Positions 25,469 through 34,288 of a DNA stretch of 64,000 bases are shown here, one piece after another. The notes below the pieces were generated by a model that saw nothing but the letters and a program-made list of their open reading frames with translations, made no database searches and was not told the origin of the DNA. The position numbers and the translations under genes are program-made. The DNA is from Sulfuricaulis limicola (GTDB lineage: Bacteria > Pseudomonadota > Gammaproteobacteria > Acidiferrobacterales > Sulfurifustaceae): NCBI RefSeq assembly GCF_002355735.1, contig NZ_AP014879.1, forward strand, positions 2,046,001 through 2,110,000. Direction: 5' to 3'. Position 1 is the stretch's first letter. Every line of letters starts with the position of its first letter.

Positions 25469-27229
25469 ATGGCCGTTCTGAAGAAACTGCGTGACGCCGG
25501 AGAATCGCTGATCGCGCGCGCCCCGGTGCGATGGATGCTGCTGTTGCTGGTGTCGGCGGCGGTCATCGCCACGGCGGCCGGCAGTTACCGCGAGATCGAC
25601 AGGGAACTCACCGCGGTGGCGCTGTTGCGCCGGGAAACCGTGGCAAAGATCACGGCCGTTACGATCGCGGAAAAGTTCGGGCGTGTCGTCGACGTCGCCA
25701 TTTCTCTCTCCACCCGCGTCCACTTCCGCAATCTGGTCGCACAAGGCCAATGGAGTGAGGCCATCGAGATCATGCGCACCGTGCCGCAGGATCTTCCTCA
25801 TATCGAACGTTTATTCCTGACCGACACCCGGGGCACGCTGATGGCTGACATGCCGGCGCTGCCGCAGGTGCGCGGCGTCAATTTCGCCTTTCGCGACTGG
25901 TATCAGGGCGTAAGCCGGGACTGGCGCCCCTATGTCTCACCGGTTTACACCAGGGCGGCGCCCCCGCAAATCAATGTTTTCGCGGTGGCGGCGCCGATCA
26001 GGAATGCCGGTGGCGGCGTTGCGGGCATTCTGGTGCTGCAAATCCGGGCCGAGAGCCTGCTCGAATGGATCAATGCCATCGACACCGGCCGCAAGGGCTT
26101 CGTTTATCTCGTCGACTCGAAGGGGCAGCTGGCGTTCCATTCCAGGCACCCGGACAGACCGGAAATCGTCGACCTCTCGGGAATACCGGTGGTGGGCAAG
26201 CTGCTGCATGGAGAACATGGCGTGGAAACCGGGCTTGACCCGGTGGAGAACGAGGAGGCCATCGTGGCTTACGCTCCCGTGCCTGGCTATGGCTGGGGCG
26301 TCGTCTCGCATCAGCCCCTGCATGCATCGCTCGCCTATATCACCAAGGAAGCGCAACTGCGCCGCCTGTTGACGGGCTATGGCTTCATCCTGGCGCTCTG
26401 CGCCCTGGCGATCTACATGGCCTCGCGCATCGCCAGTGAACGCCGGCGGGCGGAAGACGATCGCCGCATGAAGTCGGAGCTTGAGCGGCGCGTGGCCGAA
26501 CGCACACATCAGCTCGACGCCGCCAACAAGGAGCTCGAAGCCTTCAGTTATGCCGTCTCGCATGACCTGCGCGCCCCGCTGCGCTCGATTGACGGCTTTG
26601 GCCAGGCCCTGATCGAAGACTGCGCCGACCGGCTCGACGAACAGGGCCACCAGCACCTGCAACGGATTCGCAACGCCACCCAGCGCATGGGGATGCTGAT
26701 CGACGATTTGCTCATGCTATCGCGCGTGACACGTACCGAGATGCGCCGCGAACTCACGGATCTGACCCAGACGGCGCGATCCGTGATTGCCGGACTGGAG
26801 ATAGTTGAACCCGGTCATAAGGTCGAGTGCCAGGTGCAGGAACGCATGGTGGCGGACAGCGACCCGCACCTGATACGCATTGTCCTCGAGAACCTCCTCG
26901 GCAACGCCTGGAAATTCACCCAACGCACGAACCCGGCACGCATCCAGGTGGGCTCGACCACGGACGATGCCGGAACGCCCGTGTATTTCGTGCGCGACAA
27001 CGGCGTGGGCTTCGACATGACCTATGCCGACAAGCTGTTCGGCGCCTTCCAGCGACTGCACGCCGCGTCCGATTTTCCCGGCACCGGGATCGGCCTGGCG
27101 ACGGTGCAACGCATCATCCACCGCCATGGCGGCCGCGTCTGGGCGGAGGGCGAAACCGGCAAAGGGGCGAGTTTCTACTTCACCCTCGGGCCGTCCACGC
27201 GGTCATCACCCCAGGAGAATCCGGCATGA
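25469..27229 (+). CDS. Cache-domain sensor histidine kinase
   Basis: 586 residues from the MAVLKKLRDAGE start. Helix about 21-40, extracytoplasmic dCache-like sensor (about 45-290, with FRDWYQGVSRDWRPYVSPVY), second helix about 300-322, then a coiled coil. The dimerisation H-box is FSYAVSHDLRAPLRSIDGF (His near 358), followed by an ATPase with N-box ENLLGNAWKF, G1 VRDNGVGFDM and G2 GTGIGLATV. It overlaps the next response regulator by ATGA. This bacteriophytochrome-like H-box usually pairs with an Rcp1-type single-domain regulator, which is exactly what follows. Confidence 0.92.
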   Translation: MAVLKKLRDAGESLIARAPVRWMLLLLVSAAVIATAAGSYREIDRELTAVALLRRETVAKITAVTIAEKFGRVVDVAISLSTRVHFRNLVAQGQWSEAIEIMRTVPQDLPHIERLFLTDTRGTLMADMPALPQVRGVNFAFRDWYQGVSRDWRPYVSPVYTRAAPPQINVFAVAAPIRNAGGGVAGILVLQIRAESLLEWINAIDTGRKGFVYLVDSKGQLAFHSRHPDRPEIVDLSGIPVVGKLLHGEHGVETGLDPVENEEAIVAYAPVPGYGWGVVSHQPLHASLAYITKEAQLRRLLTGYGFILALCALAIYMASRIASERRRAEDDRRMKSELERRVAERTHQLDAANKELEAFSYAVSHDLRAPLRSIDGFGQALIEDCADRLDEQGHQHLQRIRNATQRMGMLIDDLLMLSRVTRTEMRRELTDLTQTARSVIAGLEIVEPGHKVECQVQERMVADSDPHLIRIVLENLLGNAWKFTQRTNPARIQVGSTTDDAGTPVYFVRDNGVGFDMTYADKLFGAFQRLHAASDFPGTGIGLATVQRIIHRHGGRVWAEGETGKGASFYFTLGPSTRSSPQENPA

Positions 27230-27675
27230 ACATGGACACCATGACGATATTGCTGGTGGAAGACAATCCGGACGACGAGGAGCTGACCTTGCGCGCCCTG
27301 CGCCAGAACAACATCATGAACCGGGTGGATGTCGTGCGCGACGGCGCCGAGGCGATCGACTACCTGTTCTGCCAGGGCGCGCACAAGGCGCGCGATCCTT
27401 CGCAGAAACCGGCGATCGTCATGCTCGACCTGAAACTGCCGAAGCTGGACGGGCTGGAAGTCCTGCGGCGCATCCGCGCGGAAGAACGCACGCGTCTTCT
27501 GCCGGTCGTGATCCTGACTTCTTCCAGGGAAGAGCAGGATCTGATCAGCGGGTACAGCCTTGGCGCCAACAGCTACATCCGCAAGCCCGTGGACTTCAAA
27601 CAGTTCGTCAACGCCGTGGGCCAGATCGGGCTCTACTGGCTGGTGCTGAACGAACCGCCGCCGAAGCAACCCTGA
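27226..27675 (+). CDS. Single-domain response regulator, Rcp1-like
   Basis: 149 residues. A lone receiver domain: acidic pocket LVEDNPDDEELT (about 8-19), phospho-acceptor Asp in IVMLDLKLPKLDG (about 68), Thr/Ser in VVILTSSREEQD, and Lys in SYIRKPVDF. There is no output domain. Start overlaps the kinase stop by four bases (ATGA), so the two are translationally coupled. It probably relays phosphate from the kinase to the c-di-GMP enzymes encoded next. Confidence 0.93.
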   Translation: MNMDTMTILLVEDNPDDEELTLRALRQNNIMNRVDVVRDGAEAIDYLFCQGAHKARDPSQKPAIVMLDLKLPKLDGLEVLRRIRAEERTRLLPVVILTSSREEQDLISGYSLGANSYIRKPVDFKQFVNAVGQIGLYWLVLNEPPPKQP

Positions 27676-27691
27676 ATTCATGCGCTGAATC

Positions 27692-29410
27692 ATGAACCAC
27701 GCCATGCCCAGATTTCTGAACACACTGATCGTCGAGGACTCGGACGACGACACCCAGCTGCTCGTCCGCGAACTGCGCGAAGGCGGATACGAGCCGGTCT
27801 TCACGCGTGTCGAGACGGGCGCAGCGATGCGCGCCAAACTGAAACAACAGGATTGGGACATCATCTTCGCCGATTTCACCATGCCGCAGTTCAACGCCTT
27901 CGAGGCGCTGCAGGCGCTGCATGAGGCCGGGCTCGACCTCCCCTTCATTGTCGTCTCAGGCACCATCGGCGAGGATCGCGCCGTACTGGCCATGAAGGCC
28001 GGCGCCCACGACTACATCCTCAAGGGCAACATGAAGCGTCTGTTGCCGGCCGTGGAGCGTGAACTGCGCGAGGCCAGAAACCGGCGTGAGCGCAAACAGG
28101 CGGAACAGACCATACGCCGCATGGCCTTCTATGACCTGCTCACCGACCTGCCCAACCGCAGTCATTTCCGCAATCAGACGCAACAGGCGGTCCAGGCCGG
28201 CATCCAGGAAGGACGGCCGGTGGCGTTGTTGATGATGGATCTGCGGCGATTCAAGGACGTCAACGACACCCTGGGCCACCGCTGCGGCGACCAGCTTCTG
28301 CAGCAGGTAGGCGCGCGCCTGCGCGCGGCCATGTTCCAGAACGACATGGTGGCGCGGCTGGGCGGCGACGAATTCGGGGTATTGCTCCCCGGAATGGCCG
28401 CCATCAGCGACATCGAGATCGTGGCAAGAAAAATTCTCAGCACGCTGGAGGCGCCCTTCGTCATCGAGGACGTTCCCATCGTGGTGGAAACCAGCCTCGG
28501 GGCTGTGGTCGCGCCGGAACACGGCACCGACGCGGATATCCTGCTGCAGCATGCCGATGTGGCCATGTATCATGCCAGGGAAACCGGCGCGAATTATTCC
28601 CTCTACGACCCGACGCACGATCCGCACAACCCGCGGCGGCTGGCCCTGATGGCGGAACTGCGACAGGCGATCGAGAACGACCAGTTGCAGCTGCACTATC
28701 AGCCCAAGATCGCACTCGCCACGGGCGGGATGATCGGGGCGGAGGCGCTGCTGCGCTGGCAACACCCGAAAACCGGGATGATCCCGCCCGATCAATTCAT
28801 CCGGTCCGCCGAAAACACCGGCCTGATCAAGCCCCTGACGGACTGGGTGCTGGGCACCGGCCTGCGCCAGTGTTCCGAGGCCCTTGCCAGCGGCGCCTTG
28901 CGGCACCTGGCCATCAACATCTCGGCGCGTTCCCTGCATGACCTGCGCTTCCCGAACCTGGTCGGCAAATTCCTGAAGGCGAGCGGCATTGCTCCGGAAA
29001 AGCTCATGCTGGAGGTGACCGAAAGCGCCTTCATGGTGGATTTGCAGCGCACCGTGGAAACCCTGGCGGTGCTGAGCCACATGGGCATCCTGATCTCGAT
29101 CGACGATTTTGGCACCGGCTTTTCATCACTGAACTACATCAAGAAACTGCCTGTGAACGAAATCAAGATCGACAAATCCTTCGTCAGCGACATGACCTCC
29201 AACGAAAACGATCTGTCCATCGTCCGCTCGATTATCGAGCTCGGCCACAACCTGGGACTGAAGGTGGTGGCGGAAGGCGTGGAGAACAAGGCCACCCTGG
29301 ACAGCCTCGCCGCGCTCGGTTGTGACTACTGCCAGGGCTATTACATCAGCCGTCCGCTGCCGCACGAACGCTTCAAGGACTGGCCCGGTCACGCATCAGG
29401 CAAAACCTGA
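27692..29410 (+). CDS. Response regulator with GGDEF and EAL domains
   Basis: 572 residues. Receiver domain (about 7-125; VEDSDDD pocket, Asp in IIFADFTMPQF), GGDEF domain (about 140-300) and EAL domain (about 315-560). Both active sites look intact: RLGGDEFGVLL, and AEALLRW, NISARSL, EVTESAF, IDDFGTGFSSL, VVAEGVE. The RxxD inhibitory site is absent (FQND instead). It could therefore both make and break c-di-GMP, with phosphorylation choosing direction. It lies 16 bases after the single-domain regulator in the same operon. Confidence 0.93.
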   Translation: MNHAMPRFLNTLIVEDSDDDTQLLVRELREGGYEPVFTRVETGAAMRAKLKQQDWDIIFADFTMPQFNAFEALQALHEAGLDLPFIVVSGTIGEDRAVLAMKAGAHDYILKGNMKRLLPAVERELREARNRRERKQAEQTIRRMAFYDLLTDLPNRSHFRNQTQQAVQAGIQEGRPVALLMMDLRRFKDVNDTLGHRCGDQLLQQVGARLRAAMFQNDMVARLGGDEFGVLLPGMAAISDIEIVARKILSTLEAPFVIEDVPIVVETSLGAVVAPEHGTDADILLQHADVAMYHARETGANYSLYDPTHDPHNPRRLALMAELRQAIENDQLQLHYQPKIALATGGMIGAEALLRWQHPKTGMIPPDQFIRSAENTGLIKPLTDWVLGTGLRQCSEALASGALRHLAINISARSLHDLRFPNLVGKFLKASGIAPEKLMLEVTESAFMVDLQRTVETLAVLSHMGILISIDDFGTGFSSLNYIKKLPVNEIKIDKSFVSDMTSNENDLSIVRSIIELGHNLGLKVVAEGVENKATLDSLAALGCDYCQGYYISRPLPHERFKDWPGHASGKT

Positions 29411-29445
29411 TATCGGGACAAACCGGAAAACAGGAAAACACAGAC

Positions 29446-30384
29446 ATGACAACTCCCCTGCGTGTCCTGATCGTCGAGGACTCGGAAGCCGATACCGAAC
29501 TGCTGCTGGACCAGCTGCGTCGCGCCGGCTACGACACCACCTGGGAAAGAGTGGAAACGGCCGGCGCCATGGAAGCCGCGCTCGACCGCCGGGAGTGGGA
29601 CATCGTTATCGCCGATTACACCATGCCGCAATTCAAGGGCATCGACGCGCTCGGCCTGCTTCAGGAGCAAGAGATCGATATCCCCTTCATCATGCTCTCC
29701 GGCACCATCGGCGAAGACATTGCGGTCGCCGCCATGAAAGCCGGGGCGCATGACTACATCATGAAGCACAACACCGCGCGCCTGGTTCCGGCAATCAGGC
29801 GCGAACTCAGGGAGGCCGAGGTACGCCGTGAATTCCGCCGTGCCCAGGAACGGGTCCGGTACCTGGCCTATTACGATCCGCTGACGGACCTGCCGAACCG
29901 GGCGCTGTTTACCGACCGCCTGGAACAGGCCGTGCTTCTCGGAAAGCGCGAGAAAAACTTCTTCACCCTGATGCTCATGGACCTGGACCGCTTCAAGATC
30001 ATCAACGATACCCTCGGTCACCATGCCGGTGATCAGGCATTGCAGCAGGTGGCGGCCCGGCTCAAAACATGCCTGCGCGAGTCCGACACGGTGGCGCGCA
30101 TGGGCGGCGATGAATTTTCGGTTCTGCTGCCGACCACGACGCACGAGGACGGCGCCGTCGTGGTGGCCAGAAAAATCCTCACCAGCATCGCAAAATCGTT
30201 CCGGATCGAGGACCGGGAATTCAGGATCGGCATCAGCATGGGAATCGCCCTGTTTCCCGAGCATGGTGACGATATCGATGCGCTGCTGCGCGCCGCGGAC
30301 ATGGCGATGTACGAGGCCAAACGCCCGCGCAACGATTTCAGGATCTACAGTCCCGAGCCCGAGTCGGGATCCGGAAGCAACTGA
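29446..30384 (+). CDS. Response regulator diguanylate cyclase
   Basis: 312 residues. Receiver domain (about 5-125; VEDSEADTELL, Asp in IVIADYTMPQF) joined to one GGDEF domain (about 140-305) with intact RMGGDEFSVLL and RESD inhibitory site. It makes c-di-GMP when activated. The receiver closely resembles that of the preceding gene (shared TMPQF and SGTIGED segments), suggesting duplication followed by loss or gain of an EAL domain. Fourth and last gene of the kinase operon. Confidence 0.93.
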   Translation: MTTPLRVLIVEDSEADTELLLDQLRRAGYDTTWERVETAGAMEAALDRREWDIVIADYTMPQFKGIDALGLLQEQEIDIPFIMLSGTIGEDIAVAAMKAGAHDYIMKHNTARLVPAIRRELREAEVRREFRRAQERVRYLAYYDPLTDLPNRALFTDRLEQAVLLGKREKNFFTLMLMDLDRFKIINDTLGHHAGDQALQQVAARLKTCLRESDTVARMGGDEFSVLLPTTTHEDGAVVVARKILTSIAKSFRIEDREFRIGISMGIALFPEHGDDIDALLRAADMAMYEAKRPRNDFRIYSPEPESGSGSN

Positions 30385-30420
30385 GCTGCACGGAGCCGCG
30401 CCGCAGCGTCGACAGTCCGC

Positions 30421-31662
30421 TCAATCCAGCACGTGCGACACCAGCCCGTCGGCCAGCTTGGGTTCGAACCAGGTGGACTTGGGCGGCATCACCTGGCCGG
30501 CGTCGGCCACCGCCATCATGTCGGCGATGGATGTGGGAAACAGCGCGAATGCGCAGGCCATCTCGCCCGAATCCACGCGCCGCTCCAGCTCCTTCAGGCC
30601 GCGGATGCCGCCGACGAAATCAATGCGCTTGTCGCGGCGCGGATCGGCGATTCCGAGCACGGGTGAAATCAGGTTTTCCTGAAGCAGGCTGACATCCAGG
30701 CGCTTCACCGGATCGTTCGCGGGGATACGTTCCGGTTTGATGTTCAGACGATACCACTGACCTTTCAGGTACAGGCCGAATTCTCCGGTGCGCCCCGGTT
30801 TCACCATCGTGGATTCCGGTCTGACATTGAATGCCGCTTCGATTTTTTGCAGGAACGCCTCACGCGTCAATCCGTTCAGGTCCTTCACCACCCGGTTGTA
30901 GTCGAGGATCTGCATCTGGTTGTCGGGAAAAATCACCGCTAGAAAATAATTGCTGGACTCTTCCCCGGTATGTTTCGGGTTGGCCTTCTTGCGCGCCGCT
31001 GCCACGCGCGAGGCCGCCGCCGAGCGGTGGTGACCGTCGGCGATGTAAAGACAGTCCATGGCATCGAACAGGCCGGTAATGGCGTCCTGCTGCGCCTGAT
31101 CGCGCATGACCCACAGCGTATGACGCACCCCGTCGTCGGCGGTGATGTCCACGTCCGGCGTCCCGGGCGTGACCTGATCGATGATGGCATCCACCGCGGA
31201 TGAGCGCCGGTAGGTCAGGAACACCGGGCCGGTCTGGGCGTTCAGCGCCTCTATCTGGCGCACGCGATCGTCTTCCTTGTCGGGCCGGGTGAACTCATGC
31301 TTGCGGATGCGGTTGCTGTCGTAATCGGGAACCGCGGCCGCCGCCACGATGCCGGTCTGCCGGTGCGCGCCCATCACGAGGCGGTAGACGTAATAACAGG
31401 GCTCCGGGTCGCGCCCGAGCACGTTCGCTTTGAGCATCTTTTCAAAATTTTCCCGGCCCTTGGCGTACACCGCCGCGCTGTGCGGATCGGTGCCCGCGGG
31501 CAGATCGATCTCGGGCTTGGAGATATGCAGGAAACTCCAGGGCCTGCCCTGTGCGCGCGCACGCGCTTCTTCCGTGTTGAGCACATCGTAGGGCGGCGCG
31601 ATGACCTCCGCGGCGAGGCGGGGTGCCGGACGCAGACCGGTGAAAGGACGAATCAGGGACAT
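30421..31662 (-). CDS. DUF1015-family protein
   Basis: 413 residues, start MSLIRPFTGLRPAPRLAAEV. The family signature is clear from the opening RPFxGLRP and VIAPPYDVLN, to HKHEF-type RKHEFTRPDKEDDRVRQIE (about 110-128) and YIADGHHRSAAA (about 203-214). DUF1015 proteins are widespread, cytosolic and of unsettled function; the ADGHHR motif suggests metal or nucleotide binding. It is convergent with the signalling operon and divergent from aguA. Confidence 0.9.
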   Translation of the reverse strand: MSLIRPFTGLRPAPRLAAEVIAPPYDVLNTEEARARAQGRPWSFLHISKPEIDLPAGTDPHSAAVYAKGRENFEKMLKANVLGRDPEPCYYVYRLVMGAHRQTGIVAAAAVPDYDSNRIRKHEFTRPDKEDDRVRQIEALNAQTGPVFLTYRRSSAVDAIIDQVTPGTPDVDITADDGVRHTLWVMRDQAQQDAITGLFDAMDCLYIADGHHRSAAASRVAAARKKANPKHTGEESSNYFLAVIFPDNQMQILDYNRVVKDLNGLTREAFLQKIEAAFNVRPESTMVKPGRTGEFGLYLKGQWYRLNIKPERIPANDPVKRLDVSLLQENLISPVLGIADPRRDKRIDFVGGIRGLKELERRVDSGEMACAFALFPTSIADMMAVADAGQVMPPKSTWFEPKLADGLVSHVLD

Positions 31663-31800
31663 TTCAGCTCCGCGGAAGACAAAAAAGAGCGCACATTCAA
31701 AACCACTTGCCGGCAGAAATCAAACCGCATGGGCGCGCTTGGCGCGGCCTCATGGCTGGGCTAGCATACGCGGCGTTTCCGATCCTGCACGACAAAACCG

Positions 31801-32844
31801 ATGGCCGAGACCTGCCGCAAATATCTTCCACCCGAATGGGCGCCGCAGAGCGGCGTCATGCTCACCTGGCCGCACGTGCACGGCGACTGGGCCAGGCGCC
31901 TGAAACAGGTCGAGCCGGTGTTCACCGACATCGCGCGGCAGGTGGCCCGGCGCGAAAAGGTGCTGATCTCCTGCTATGACCGCGCCCACCGCGAATATGT
32001 CGGCGAACTGCTGACCGCGGCCGGCGTGGACATGGGGCGAGTCATGCTGCGCACCGTGCCCTCCAACGACACCTGGGCGCGCGATCACGGGCCGCTCACG
32101 GTCGTGTGCAGCGGCGAGCCCGTGTTGCTCGATTTCGGGTTCAACGGCTGGGGTGGAAAATACGGATATGAGCTCGACAACCAGATCAACCGCCGGCTCT
32201 ACGCCGCGGATGCCTTCGGCCAGACCCCGATGCAGACCGTGGACATGGTTCTCGAGGGTGGCTCCATCGAGGCCGACGGTTCCGGCACCCTGCTCACCAC
32301 CGCACGCTGCCTGCTGGCGCCGACGCGCAATCCGAAACTCTCGAAGCAGCAGATTGAAAAGCGGCTCATGGAATTCCTTGGCATCAATCGTATCCTGTGG
32401 CTGCAACACGGCTATCTCGCCGGCGACGACACCGACAGCCACATCGATACGCTGGCGCGTCTTTGCGACAGCCGCACGATTGCCTACGTACGCTGCGACG
32501 ATGCGGACGATGAACATTACGCGGAACTGAAGGCCATGGAGGAAGAACTGAAAGCCTTGCGTGCCGCGGACGGCCGGCCCTACCGTCTCGTGCCGCTGCC
32601 CTGGCCACGCGCGAAATTCGACGAAGACGGCAACCGCCTGCCCGCCACCTACGCCAATTTTCTCATCATCAACGGCGCGGTGCTGGTGCCAACCTATCAG
32701 GACCCCGCGGACAGCGAAGCACTGGCGCGCGTGCAGGAATGTTTTCCGGACCGCGAGATGGTCGCCGTCGACTGCCTGCCGCTCATATACCAGTTCGGCA
32801 GCCTGCACTGTGTAACCATGCAGCTGCCGGAGAGTGTGCTTTAG
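31801..32844 (+). CDS. aguA: Agmatine deiminase
   Basis: 347 residues. Hydrolyses agmatine to N-carbamoylputrescine and ammonia. Guanidino-group-modifying fold motifs: SNDTWARDHGPLTV (about 81-94), EGGSIEADGSGTLLTT (about 152-167), GDDTDSHIDTLARL (His/Asp, about 207-220), and catalytic Cys in SLHCVTMQLP near the C-terminus (the usual GGG before the Cys is GSL here). It forms, with aguB about 450 bases downstream, the plant-type arginine-to-putrescine route. A small leftward gene sits between them. Confidence 0.93.
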   Translation: MAETCRKYLPPEWAPQSGVMLTWPHVHGDWARRLKQVEPVFTDIARQVARREKVLISCYDRAHREYVGELLTAAGVDMGRVMLRTVPSNDTWARDHGPLTVVCSGEPVLLDFGFNGWGGKYGYELDNQINRRLYAADAFGQTPMQTVDMVLEGGSIEADGSGTLLTTARCLLAPTRNPKLSKQQIEKRLMEFLGINRILWLQHGYLAGDDTDSHIDTLARLCDSRTIAYVRCDDADDEHYAELKAMEEELKALRAADGRPYRLVPLPWPRAKFDEDGNRLPATYANFLIINGAVLVPTYQDPADSEALARVQECFPDREMVAVDCLPLIYQFGSLHCVTMQLPESVL

Positions 32845-32874
32845 GCAGGGTCGGCTGAGACGGCCCAAATAAAA

Positions 32875-32903
32875 AACGGGAAGGCTGTAAAAACCTTCCC
32901 GTT
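32875..32903. terminator. Bidirectional rho-independent terminator
   Basis: Ten-base-pair stem AACGGGAAGG/CCTTCCCGTT with a 9-base loop, preceded by an A-run (TTTTTT on the minus strand). It lies between the convergent ends of aguA and the small periplasmic protein gene and can serve both, best on the minus strand. Confidence 0.8.
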
Positions 32904-32933
32904 CTGAATTGACTGAGTTTGTTCTGGCGGTTG

Positions 32934-33197
32934 TTACTTCTTGCCTTTGGCTTTGCCCCCGCCCTTGGCCTCGATACTGGTGGCGGTCATCTTGTACTCG
33001 ACCGTCACCTTGTCGCCCACCTTGACGTCACCCGTCATTTTGGTGCCGGCATCGCGGGCCAGTTCCCAGTTTTCCTTGCCTTTCTTGACGACGATCTTGC
33101 TGTCCGTCACTTCCACCACTGGCCCGGTTACCTGATAGGCCATCGCCAGCGGACTGGCCAGCATCAAGGCCACTGCCATGATCATTGTCCGTTTCAT
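32934..33197 (-). CDS. Small exported protein of unknown function
   Basis: 87 residues. A Sec signal peptide (MKRTMIMAVALMLASPLAMA, cleavage after AMA) leads to a 65-residue beta-rich domain (YQVTGPVVEVTDSKIVVKKG, then KVGDKVTVEYKMTATSIE) ending in a Lys/Gly-rich tail. The pattern matches OB-like periplasmic domains of the DUF5666 kind. A good AAGGAG site precedes the ATG. It lies on the opposite strand between aguA and aguB, with its own terminator. Confidence 0.75.
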   Translation of the reverse strand: MKRTMIMAVALMLASPLAMAYQVTGPVVEVTDSKIVVKKGKENWELARDAGTKMTGDVKVGDKVTVEYKMTATSIEAKGGGKAKGKK

Positions 33198-33299
33198 GTA
33201 TTGCTCCTTTTATAGTTGGGATGCGCAAGATAGAAATACGGCCTCTAGCTGTCAAGCGCCTGACCAAATGCCGCGCCGGAACATGCTAACATTGGCGCC

Positions 33300-34187
33300 A
33301 TGAACAGCACGCTCAAGGTTGGTCTGGTGCAGCATGCCTGCACCGAGGATCGGAACAGCAATCTCGCCGCTTCGATCAGCGGCATACGCGAGGCCGCCGC
33401 GCGCGGCGCCCGACTGGTGCTGTTGCAGGAGCTGCACACCGGGGTTTATTTCTGCCAGACCGAAGACACCAAACGCTTCGACCAGGCCGAGCCGATCCCG
33501 GGCCCGAGTACGCAGGAGCTGGGCAAGCTCGCGAAGGAGTTGGGCGTCGTCATCGTCGGCTCGCTGTTCGAGCGACGTGCGCCCGGCGTGCATCACAACA
33601 CCGCCGTGGTGCTGGAGTCGGACGGCCGCCTCGTCGGCCAGTACCGCAAGATGCACATCCCGGACGATCCGGGATTCTCCGAAAAATTCTATTTCACGCC
33701 GGGCGATCAGGGTTTCACGCCCATCGCCACCTCGGTCGGCACGCTCGGCGTGCTGGTCTGCTGGGACCAGTGGTATCCGGAGGCGGCGCGCCTGATGGCG
33801 ATGCACGGCGCGGAAATCCTGCTCTACCCCACTGCCATCGGCTGGGACCCGCGCGATGATGAGGCGGAAAAGACCCGCCAGCGCGAGGCCTGGGTCACCA
33901 TCCAGCGCGCGCACGCGATCGCCAACGGCCTGCCGCTGGTGGCCTGCAACCGCATCGGTACCGAACCCGACCCTTCCAGGCGCACGCCGGGCATTCAGTT
34001 CTGGGGGTCGAGCTTCATTGCCGGGCCGCAAGGGGAATTTCTGGTCCAGGCCACGACCGACAAGACCGAAGTGCTGGTGGCCGAAATCAGCCGCCAGCGG
34101 ACCGAAGACGTGCGCCGCATCTGGCCCTTTTTCCGCGACCGGCGCATCGACGCGTACCAGGATTTACTTAAACGCTACGGGAAATAA
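33300..34187 (+). CDS. aguB: N-carbamoylputrescine amidase
   Basis: 295 residues, nitrilase superfamily. Converts N-carbamoylputrescine to putrescine, CO2 and ammonia, finishing the pathway started by AguA. The catalytic triad is visible: Glu in VLLQELHTGVYF (about 43), Lys in YRKMHIPDDPGF (about 121), Cys in VLVCWDQWYPEAA (about 158). The family-specific FSEKFYFTPGD stretch supports this substrate over other nitrilases. Full length. Confidence 0.94.
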   Translation: MNSTLKVGLVQHACTEDRNSNLAASISGIREAAARGARLVLLQELHTGVYFCQTEDTKRFDQAEPIPGPSTQELGKLAKELGVVIVGSLFERRAPGVHHNTAVVLESDGRLVGQYRKMHIPDDPGFSEKFYFTPGDQGFTPIATSVGTLGVLVCWDQWYPEAARLMAMHGAEILLYPTAIGWDPRDDEAEKTRQREAWVTIQRAHAIANGLPLVACNRIGTEPDPSRRTPGIQFWGSSFIAGPQGEFLVQATTDKTEVLVAEISRQRTEDVRRIWPFFRDRRIDAYQDLLKRYGK

Positions 34188-34194
34188 CAAAGCA

Positions 34195-34274
34195 ACCGCA
34201 GATGAACGCGGATGTGGACTGGATATCTGCTTTCCACTTTCGTGATCTGCGTTAATCTGCGTTTATCTGCGGTT
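34195..34274. repeat. GCAGATGAACGCGG-family hairpin repeat
   Basis: Left arm ACCGCAGATGAACGCGGAT is matched by a right arm containing ATCTGCGTTAATCTGCG and ATCTGCGGT. It directly follows the aguB stop and precedes the RNA methyltransferase gene. A shorter, more decayed copy is at 63429. Confidence 0.75.
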
Positions 34275-34288
34275 TCACAAAATTATTT

